From NCBI GenBank assembly GCA_002633025.1, contig NMRB01000981.1:103737-167736 (forward strand): 64,000 nucleotides of DNA, read 5' to 3'. This document shows positions 55,289 through 64,000 of this stretch, one piece after another. The notes under the pieces are model-generated. The model searched no databases and had not been told where the DNA came from. It was given only the letters and a program-made list of their open reading frames with translations. The stretch's first letter is position 1. The number at the start of each line of letters is the position of its first letter. The translations under genes and the position numbers were made by a program. The DNA is from Notospermus geniculatus (Eukaryota; Nemertea; Pilidiophora; Heteronemertea; Lineidae).

Positions 55289-57122
55289 TATTAATGACCC
55301 CCCCCCCCCCATTTCACTTCTTGATATGCGTGTATGTATTTCAATGAAATTTTGATGTGTTGATCTGTAACTGTCAGTCTGTTTTAATGTTTGATTTTCG
55401 TTGAGTAATTTTGACCATTTGTTGAAGATTTTTCAATTTTGACCATTTGTTGAAGATTTTTCATACAAATGTATGATTATCATGATTATATCATTTTCAT
55501 CATCATCCTCATTATGATTATTATGTAGTATGTGCGTATCAGAATATTTTCAGTTGTATTTATTGTATTGACAATGAAGACCGTTTGTTGAGGGTGTTGG
55601 TTCTCAAACTTGAAACACAGGCAGATTTCAGCCTGGTAGATGCATGTTCGGTCTGTAGCATGTCTTCATCGCCTCTTTTGGTGCAGAGCTGATTTCCTGG
55701 TGAACAAATGGACTTGAGTAATCCCTGCCTACTTTCAGTTCGTGATAACACGTTCATGATGTGAATCTGTAAAAATCATTAACCAATTTTCACAAAAAGC
55801 AGCTCTCTTTCACCAGTAATGGTCTCAAATCCAAAGGGTCACGACATCCATTCCCGTTTTGAAAAGAAAATGAAATCAATGAATTTTTGCACAATTGCCG
55901 CATTAATATCGCGTTAATCCTCTATTTTAGTGTTGCCGCCTTGTGGCTGTGTGGCCATATTTGATAAGGGAGGGAGGTGACGGAAGGTGAAGGGGTCATG
56001 GCAAAACCTGCTAATGAAACCACGTTTTGTTTATCTTAGAGTAGCAGCTAATTAACCACGGCCATTTGACTGAATGCTAGTTTTTGCTTCAGTGTGGTGC
56101 GTTCAGTGTTGTCCTCCCAGCCGTCCTCCTGTCGTCGAAACTGATGACGCAATGCTGTGTTAAAGGAGGCGTCAAAATGATGATGGGGACGGGATTTGCA
56201 ATAGATGACTTGCATGACGCCGTTTTTGTTTACAAAATGACGTCATCAACGGCGCCAGTTTGCGTGCGCACGTCAAACGACGTAACGTCATTGGTGGAAC
56301 AGGGCGCCAATTTGCGCACGCAGCATGTTTACATCGTGTGATGACGTCATTGAATATCCATCTATAGCGCTCCGCTAAGTTCACAAACTCGGACAGACAA
56401 ACCGAAATTGACAAAGGATGGTGGTGAAAAATGTCCACATATTTTGTTGCAAATGTGCATGCAATTCATCACGAAAACATGCCTTCGATGTCATCCGTGC
56501 GGACCGCGCTGCAGCGAGGTTTCGCAAATCCGGACGAAACACGAGGTACGAAATACGAAATTGGACTTCATTTCCACGACGTAATGTATTTCAGGAGATG
56601 GTTGGTACCACAAATACTGCCTTCTCCAAGAGCGTCTTTTAGCGTATGACGTTAGAGCGATAGAGTTACGGTGTATATTAAACTTTGAAATTTATCTTTC
56701 GTTTCCACTCCGTTTTAAAAATTAAAGATGACTCTCTCGGTCTTGCATGTTATGCTAAAAGACGCACTGGCGGCAGGGACATTTGTGGTAGCAACCATCT
56801 CCAGAAAAACATTAGGTCTTGGAAATGAAGTTGAATTTCCTACTGTACTTCGTCGTTCGTGAGATTTGCGAAACCTCACTATTGCGTTCGGACCGCCCGA
56901 GTCTCGGAGCTTTGGCAGAGAACATGTGCGGCGTAAATTTACTGCTTCAAAACCGGGCTTCAAAATTGATAAAAAGGTATACCGTGTATTAATGTAGTTG
57001 AAGTAACTGGGCACTTGAACAACCATCATGATTCCCTTGAGCGTCTCGCGCTGTGAACATTTCTGAGCGGATGTTCGCATGATAATAACATACCGGTAAT
57101 GGACTCTGCCTTTAAGAATATA
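55289..57122. repeat. Tandem non-coding duplicate, unit 2, with extra insertion
   Basis: Same order as unit 1, a few percent diverged. Unit 2 alone has an insertion at about 56202-56366 (palindromic, GACGCCGTTTTTGTTTACA / 'atgtttacatcgtgtgatga', several TGACGTCA words) and a repeated 29-base piece at about 55428-55460. The core foldback arms are again present (56500-56585 and about 56810-56905). Confidence 0.88.
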
Positions 57123-58460
57123 TTCCGACGTGGACACGCAAGTGCCGTATTTAACGATTTAAGACATTATTTCCATGCAAAGGCATGAAGGTTGATGAAT
57201 TATGAAATGATGCATCAAAGAATAACTTGCCAGCGTGCGTGATTGATAGCAAACCGCCCAGTTCGTTCGCCGGTATTCTGACGTCATTTCCTGATTGTTT
57301 GCACGCTGACCGTCGCCCCGTTGACATTTTCAGAGTCAATATCAATTTTTGCATTAACCCATTTGTGCCTTAAACATCAAACATGCCGCGCTCCCGTCTG
57401 TTTTCGTCAGTCGCACAGTACTGGCGGTAACCAGGATGTCCTAACACCAGGGTGTTCCCTGAATGCTATCAAGCAAAATCTTCGCAAGATTTGTGGTATA
57501 GCCTGTTAAAACCACGTAGTCCTCGCATTGCATTCTGTGAATGTTATTAAGAGGATTAGGCCCCGAAACGGGTTTTCGTTCTCCTGCCTTTAGGCGGGAC
57601 AGAATGCTCCTGTCGAGGTGTGGGCCCTGTGGACGTCATCGATGAAAGAGGCTCCTATGCCACAGGTCGAGTTCAATTTTGGGTGATGCGATTCCTATTT
57701 TGGCCAGTAGGGGGCGTTTTGTGGGAAATTAGAAGGGCTATATTTGGATAATGGTTTGAGCTATCGTGTTGAAACTTTGTATGTATGTATGTACCTCTAG
57801 GTTGTAGTGACGCACAGACGAAATTTCGGTGAAATCTGATTCTTGACTTTGCCACTAGGGGGCCAAAATCAAAGTTGCAAACTTTTCCTTGTCAGATGGA
57901 TAGCGCCGTCAGTTTTTGGCAGATCATTTTCGTATTGCATAGGGGTGTGTATGGCTACAAAATCTAGGTCAAGTTCGATTTGGGGTGCGATGCGATTCCT
58001 ATTTTTGCCTGTAGGGGGCGTTTTGTTAAAAATTTCGCCGTGCAATAGTTTGATAATGGTTTAGCTATCGCATTGAAACTTTGTATAGCATGTAGGCCTA
58101 CCTACAGGTTATACTGGACGGGTTGGAGACGGTTTGGGTAGGGGACATCGGGGTGTGACAAGACACTGTCGAACAGCTGCCCCCGTGTTGTCCCGCAGCG
58201 TTGCCCCATAAATGAGCATGATGCAGCACACATTTCAGTGCTGTGCGAGTAAATTTGCTGTGGCATAGAATGGTAACCCATCCATTACCAGCCGACGTTG
58301 AGTGCAGTCATTCATTATTAGCTGCATGCTTCCTCCAGGGAACCAGGTTGACAAAGCAATTAAAAAAATCACTCAATATTTTCTAAATGGCCGCTTATGA
58401 AATCGATTTAGTTTGATGACATGACAAACATTTTCTACAATAGTGGAAATGGGAAAATCC
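57123..58460. other. Intergenic with a fragment of the left-edge repeat
   Basis: 57680-58110 repeats the family at 1-420, twice over: 'gatgcgattcctatttt-gcc-gtagggggcgttttgt' occurs at about 57690 and 57988, and TTGACTTTGCCACTAGGGGG at 57844. The rest shows no gene. Confidence 0.6.
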
Positions 58461-58675
58461 ACTTTAGTTTGTATTCATTTCCCGTTCGGTCGAGGACCAT
58501 TATTGGCCGCTTGATAAGATGCTCTTCCACCAAGCAGCACTGCCCCTCCGTGCAAGTTTCTCGATTACGTCACCAAGATGATGCAGTCAAAACTTGACTG
58601 TTAGATTTGTCGGAACCTGATGAATTGGTACACCATTCGATCGGGAGGCCACGGGTTCGATCCGACCGAGTTACC

Positions 58676-58802
58676 CATCCTGAGAACATCAGGGGTTCTT
58701 AGCGCTGGCTCCCTTCGTCCCCGCCTTCGTCACTGCACAAGTTTGTGTGCGGTGACGAAAGAGACAGCGCTAAGTCTAAGAACCCCTGATGTGCTCAGGA
58801 TG
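58676..58802. mobile_element. Hairpin MITE with 8-base target duplication
   Basis: Ends CATCCTGAG / CTCAGGATG, then AACATCAGGGGTTCTTAGCG and its near complement. Flanks GAGTTACC (58668-58675) and GAGTTGCC (58803-58810). Unit 2 has GAGTTGCC once (about 60067). An 8-base duplication fits hAT-type elements. Confidence 0.88.
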
Positions 58803-58872
58803 GAGTTGCCAGTCTGTACTCTCAACTTGACATATCTGAAAGAATCAAATTCTTGGCGCCTTGCTTTCCCCA

Positions 58873-58996
58873 AAAGATTCCTGGGACCTGTTTCAAAAAG
58901 TTTTAAGCCAATGGTACCTTTAACCAAATAGAAAATTCATTAAAGTTAGCCTAATGTTGCCATTAGCTTAAAGGCAATTTATGAAACAGGCCCTGG
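58873..58996. mobile_element. MITE, GGGACCTGTTTCAAAAAG ends
   Basis: Left GGGACCTGTTTCAAAAAGTT and right 'aatttatgaaacaggccct' are inverted, with TTTTAAGCC / GGC--TTAA pairing inside. Absent from unit 2. Confidence 0.75.
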
Positions 58997-59858
58997 ATAA
59001 TACATGTACATGTAATGTGAAGTGACGAGGCTGTTTTACAATGGAAAGGCTTGTCCCTGTATAAAAAAGCCTCACGTCATTTTGGTTTGAACTTCATTAC
59101 GAAAACAAAGAAACAAAGTGGCAGGGTCCGCCATCCGCGGGATACAAAGAAAATATCCTCGTGGTTTCGCGCCAGGTTCATTACACTCCTCCGTAAATTG
59201 GCTTAAAATCGCTCTCCGGTTGCTGAGGACTCTGGCAGGTTGCTCTAATGGAACTGTCGGAAATTGCCGTGGCAGGTACAAGAGGCGAAAAATAATGCGA
59301 ATGATGGATGACTTGGAACACTTCATTCACGATTGTAGAATATGATAAAAGTACAGCGGCCGGTAAGGGAGACAGTTCCATTCGTCCGCCTTAAGGGTCG
59401 ATTTGAAAGTGGCGTACTTCAGATAAGGAAAGGACGTGTCAAAGTATTCTCCCGATACACAGAAAGTCGATTAATAGTGCTCCTTGTCCTTGACGATTCT
59501 GAATATGGGAATATTGGTGATAATTTTTATCTAACGTTGACTGACTATCATGAAGTAGCAATGATCTGGAATTTGCTGTGAATTTTTCACCTGACAGGCC
59601 AGGTGCGCCGCGTCAAACTCAGCAGAAAGGCCTCAGCCTCGCTTTCCATTCATTATCAAGCTTTTTAGCGCGCGTTTTCCTCGCGCCGAATGGTCGATAC
59701 GCGCCAAAACGCGCTGACGGAAAGGTCTATTCAAGGGAGTAAGTGGAAAATGAGAAGTGGGAAATTTTGGAATTTTGCGCGAATTTTGCAATTTCTCAAA
59801 TTGGGGGAATTTTTTTTTCCATTTTGAGAAATATCGCCCGAAAAATCAGACAAAATTA

Positions 59859-60873
59859 CTTTAGTTTGTATTCATTTCCCGTTCGGTCGAGGACCATTAT
59901 TGGCCGCTTGATAAGATGCTCTTCCACCAAGCAGCACTGCCCCTCCGTGCCAGTTTCTCGATTACGTCACCAAGGTGATATAGTCAAAACTCCTCTGTTA
60001 GGTTTGTCGGAACCTATGAATTGGTAACCCATTTAACCGGGAAGCCACGGGTTCGATTACCCGGCCGAGTTGCCACTCTGTTTGTAATATCAAATTGTCT
60101 GAAAGAATTAGCGCCTTGAGTTCAAAAAAAGGTCTCTGGAGGGGGGGGGTGACGTCATGTGTCATGTACATTACATGTACATGTAAATGTGAAGGGAGGA
60201 GACCGTTTTACAGTTCATGGAAAGCGCTTGTTCCTCCAGATAAAAAAACTCGCGTCATTTTGGTTTGAACTTCATTACGAAAACAAAGAAACAAAGTGGC
60301 AGGGTCCGCCATCCGCGGGATACAAAGAAAACGGGACTCGTGGTTTCGCGTCAGGTTCATTACACTCCTCCGTAAATTGGCTTAAAATCGCTCTCCGGTT
60401 GCTGAGGACTCTGGCAGGTTGCTCTAATGGAACTGTCGGAAATTGCCGTGGCAGGTACAAGAGGCGAAAAATAATGCGAATGATGGATGACTTGGAACAC
60501 TTCATTCACGATTGTAGAATATGATAAAAGTACAGCGGCCGGTAAGGGAGACAGTTCCATTGGTCCGCTTTAAGGGTCGATTTGAAAGTGGCCTACTTCA
60601 GATAAGGAAAGGACGTGTCAAAGTATTCTCCTGATACACAGAAAGTCGATTAATAGTGCTCCTTGTCCTTGACGATTCTGAATATGGGAATATTGGTGAT
60701 AATTTTTATCTAACGTTGACTGACTATCATGAAGTAGCAATGATCTCGAATTTGCTGTGAATTCGCCGCGTCAAACTCAAAAGAAAGGCCTCATCCTCGC
60801 TTTCCATTCAAGCTTTTTAGCGCGCTTTTTCCTCGCGCCGAATGGTCGATACGCGCCAAAACGCGCTGACGGG
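59859..60873. repeat. Tandem non-coding duplicate, unit 2
   Basis: A shorter version of 58461-59723. The block 59086-59395 matches 60267-60576 almost base for base. ORFs in this block are identical in both units simply because of the duplication and show no family similarity. Confidence 0.85.
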
Positions 60874-61075
60874 ATTTGCGCGAATTTTTCAATATCTCAA
60901 ATTGGGAGAACTTTTTTCCCATTTTGAGAAATATCGCCCGAAAAATCATGAGACAAAATGTCATGTCATTTTAAGAAAATTTCTCAAAATGGGAAAACAT
61001 TTTCTGCCAATTTGAGAAACTGAAAAATTCGCGCAAAGTTCCAAAATTTCCCACTTCTTATTTTCCACTTTTATT
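60872..61075. repeat. AT-rich hairpin
   Basis: 'ttgcgcgaatttttcaatatctcaaattggg' at the left pairs with 'ccaatttgagaaactgaaaaattcgcgcaa' at the right; CCCATTTTGAGAAAT / ATTTCTCAAAATGGG forms an inner stem. Half of it recurs at 59770-59855. Confidence 0.8.
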
Positions 61076-61820
61076 TCTTACTCCCTTGTCTCTAAAATAG
61101 ACTTCACCTGGTACATTTCGGTGCGCGATTTCGCGCGCTAACTAAAATCGCTCTAACGGAAAGCTAGCCTAAGTCGCGTGCTCAGCAGTATTAAAGAGTA
61201 ATGTACCTTATTGTGAAAGAGAATGTGTAGGCCTACAGTAAAAGTTTCGAGGGCCGAAGCACAAGCATTAGTGGCCCTTTAAAGAGTCGCTTTGCATCGA
61301 GTCGCATAGTGTGGAAGGGGCGTTACCGTTTCATACTGTACAACCCGTTCTGTAACCACCCTCTTTATATTTCCTCACCAAGCGGTGTTGGAACATGCTG
61401 ATGTTGATACAATTGGTTCCTGAGAAATCAAGTAAACAACAGATTAATAGTATATGAGTGGACAAAAGAGACCCGGGTAACCTAAGAAACTGGTCAATAC
61501 TTGAATATTTGATACGTTACCTTATGTTATCCGACGCGTTGTTGAATATTGTTGGGAGAATACATTGCACACGGTGCAACATGTAAACTGGACGAAGAAA
61601 ACAATGGTTTCCTATATTGGTTGCTGGTTTGTGGTATTAATTGATCGATCTGGGAAAAGCAACACTTGAACACTCGCGTGAAATCTACGGATTGCGAGAT
61701 CATATGTGGGAAACCGGAGGACCCAACCATTCCGTGTAACATTATTTCGTGTCCAATGTAACAAAACAGTCCTTATTGAACCGTTTTCTATCAGTTTGAC
61801 GCACTTGACCATTCTGATAG

Positions 61821-62069
61821 CAGGGGCGTAGCTAGCTTTTATGGCCTAGGGGCAAAATTCATGAAATTGATTGAGTCTGAAGGGTGAAGCCGGAGGGGTC
61901 CTCCCCCAGAAAAAATTGAACATCTACATCCTCTCAGATGCATTTTCCCCACATCTGACACCACAATAACTTGGCTTGAAGAAGGGAAATGACCTTTTAG
62001 GGGGAAATTTGTTTTGTCCCTTTTTGCTCGGGGGCATTTGCCCCCTGCCCCCCGCTAGCTACGCCCCTG
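61821..62069. mobile_element. hAT-like MITE, CAGGGGCGTAGCTAG ends
   Basis: Begins CAGGGGCGTAGCTAGC and ends GCTAGCTACGCCCCTG, exact inverted ends of 16 bases. Interior non-coding. Such CAGGGGCGTAGCTAG ends are a familiar hAT MITE signature in animals. Confidence 0.88.
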
Positions 62070-62096
62070 CAGAGTGGCAAAGTGAAATATCGGTGT

Positions 62097-62135
62097 TCGG
62101 GGCCACTGAGATTGTGGGTTCGATTCCAAGACACG
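62097..62135 (+). repeat. tRNA-like fragment
   Basis: B-box-like TGGGTTCGATTCC at about 62114, with no convincing A box at the proper distance. Confidence 0.35.
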
Positions 62136-62139
62136 CCCA

Positions 62140-64000
62140 TTACGAGGACGACTGAAGGTTTTACCGAGGCCCGGGATCCTCAATTCTAGGCCTGCCATGT
62201 TCGCAGGGCCCAGTTTGAGACGAACCGAACCATACAGAATTTTTAACAGAATTTAAAAGTTTATTGTTTATGATAGGTTCTTTCTGAAATTTTGGCGAAT
62301 CTCCGTCATTTTTTCCAGGACGTTGCCCGAGTATCTTGGGCGTGACAATGGCCCCTAAATTACCTCTCAGTAACCAAATGAAGGCCACAGTGGTAATTAC
62401 ATAGTGGAAAAGGACAGGTGATGTTTAATTACAACCTATCAATCAATCAACAAGCTTGCCTGGCCGTTTTACATTTCATGAAATTTAATGATTGAATGGC
62501 TGAATATAAACGATGCTGGTATTAACTCCCCACGGTGCTGTAACGAGTTGACTCAGCCATTAGACTCTCATTATTGGAATATCCACAATTTCTAAATTGG
62601 CCGTTGACAGGTCTGGACTTTGATTGAAGATTGTGAGCACTTTCACTATGGTCACGTCACGGTCACGGTGTCAATCTGTTTTCCAACGTTCCTCCGCGAT
62701 GCTTTGCCCACTGCAAGCCCTCAAATTTTCATGTATACGATTTTTTTAAATTTAGGTTTAGGGTATGGTGGGCTTTAAAAACAAAGTACAGATGACTAGG
62801 CCTTAATTGAGCATATTCCACAAAATTCGATGGAAAATTGGATCAAATATTGGCTGATATTCATAAAAGCTAGCAAATGCTTCAAGCTTTGTAGTACACT
62901 TACATTGGACCACGCTGTGCGAATCTTAAGTAAAAGCATTTGCTAACTTTTATGAACACCAGCCATTGATAGAGTATAAACTGGTTCCCTGCCTTCGTAC
63001 CGCTCCCCTTCACGAGTAATGGAGCGGGCAGATGATCAGAGTTACTTTTATGGAATTTCAGGAACGTCCGAGTTGAACCTGTTCTCCTTTGTATTATCTG
63101 GAACCGTGATTTGAGTTAATTGTTCGGAAAACTTGACAATCAAAATATCATCGTCATCATATAAATTGGTCTGCGTCTCTTCTATCACAGGGCAAATAAT
63201 TCAAGGTCAATTTTGCTGTATCAGCAATTCATGGCTACACTGAACGTGGTTTTGAATAGGTCCTGTGTCACTCTTATATTGACGTGAAGTTGTGGAATAG
63301 CCATCCGATCATTGTTGATGAGTTTATTCAAGAGTGAGCAATATTTACTCTCCATTCCATTAGCAGACGATCACTTCACTTCCTGTCCCGCCGCTCGAAT
63401 GGAAACAGCCGAGAACGAACAATAGAAAATGCATTAACATTGCCTGAGTTAATGTCATAATCAATAAAAAGAAAATCATTGGCATGGAAACTCATGAAAT
63501 ATATTGCTTGCTGCTATAAAAGTTCGCGTTGATGTAATGAAAAATTTTGCGTTCATTCCGGAAGTCAAACATGATGGCCGCCACCGCGGCCGGAAGTAGT
63601 ATTGCCGTCTGCAGAATTTGACGAGTTGTGGTCCTTTGGCGTGAAGGTCATGCATGCCATCTGCCAGCACGTGTTCATGTACTTTTGCCTTCCCCAGTTT
63701 ACTTAGCAGCGTGGTATTAGCCATGAAAAACGGTCGAATGCACGAATATTGCTGATAATAACATCAAATGCATGATCTATGGACTTTTCAAGCGTCCTTA
63801 GGGGTTGGAGGACAGATGTGACGATCCCACGGTCCTTTTTTTATTTCGGCGCAACAGGAGGCGTTGTCCTCGAGATATTTTTGGTCCGTTACACCTATGG
63901 CAAAGGGGCTGGAAGGTGAAAAATCAAAAAGTCCAGTTCTGCGCCCGTAAGTCATACAGACTTCAAACTTGCAGGGATGATACATCATAGAGTGGAGACA
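62140..64000. other. No gene recognised
   Basis: One hairpin MITE of the TATTCATAAAAGCTAGCAAATGC type at 62852-62966. Minus-strand ORFs at 63476-63724 and 63788-63988 look superficially protein-like but match no family I know, and no splice partners are visible. Confidence 0.45.

Larger units (their letters stand above)
58461..59723. repeat. Tandem non-coding duplicate, unit 1
   Basis: Homologous to 59859-60873. It includes a tRNA-like block (GAATTGGTACACCATTCGATC...GGGTTCGATCC at about 58622-58662) and shared sequence 'ctcctccgtaaattggctta'. Two hairpin insertions (58676-58802, 58873-58996) are missing from unit 2. Confidence 0.85.

Noticed and set aside
54600-57100. Large hairpin pair as a possible microRNA or long-hairpin RNA locus
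   Set aside because: Arms are diverged with many bulges and the elements look like ordinary foldback transposons. No expression evidence is available here.
59072-60560. Conserved ORFs present twice (MKCSKSSIIRIIF..., MELSPLPAAV...)
   Set aside because: Identity simply reflects the tandem duplication. The ORFs overlap on several frames and show no known family.
63476-63988. Protein-like minus-strand ORFs near the right edge
   Set aside because: No recognisable domain, no supporting splice sites, and the upstream context has the look of dispersed repeats. Left unassigned.

Overview
The window looks like nuclear DNA from a marine invertebrate deuterostome. An echinoderm is my best guess, from the abundant TAGGCCTA-type and ACATGTAC/ACCGGT-type words, the very dense small foldback elements and the vertebrate-like gene set. 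I cannot fix the species. Genes have many short exons, GT-AG introns of about 0.15-2 kb and no operons. Single Ns occur at 8844, 17867, 29533 and 30753, and there is a 117-base gap at 53520-53636.

Layout. 1-5.2 kb: repeats and featureless DNA. 5.3-9.7 kb (-): a complete 7-exon ZC3HC1 (NIPA) gene. It is head-to-head, 90 bases between start codons, with a complete 9-exon KLHDC10 gene (+, 9.8-15.4 kb). 15.4-18.2 kb: repeats. 18.2-21.4 kb (-): an ataxin-10 gene with one in-frame TAG or a 48-base intron. 21.4-23.3 kb: intergenic DNA dominated by a 0.7-kb foldback. 23.3-27.4 kb (+): HAUS7 (augmin subunit), lacking only a recognisable first exon.

28.2-47.3 kb (-): two tandem copies of a large ankyrin-repeat gene. 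Copy A (28213-37826) assembles into nine exons coding for about 1318 residues with roughly 31 ankyrin repeats and an acidic tail. Copy B (38661-47230) has the first eight exons but no last exon. The copies differ by many clean insertions, so each serves as the empty-site control for the other. The clearest is a 1809-base element in the last intron of copy A, with inverted ends and a 7-base target duplication, carrying an ORF I do not recognise.

48.9-53.5 kb (+): an MFSD3 transporter gene in which part of exon 1 plus exons 2 and 3 are duplicated inside the gene. 53.6-57.1 kb and 58.4-60.9 kb: two further tandem pairs of non-coding sequence. 61-64 kb: repeats and featureless DNA.

The housekeeping genes are functionally unrelated: nuclear basket, ubiquitin ligase receptor, ataxin-10, spindle augmin and membrane transport. 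The accessory interest lies in 28-61 kb. There, four successive tandem pairs, each a few percent diverged and differing by mobile-element insertions, suggest either recent serial duplication or two haplotypes assembled end to end.
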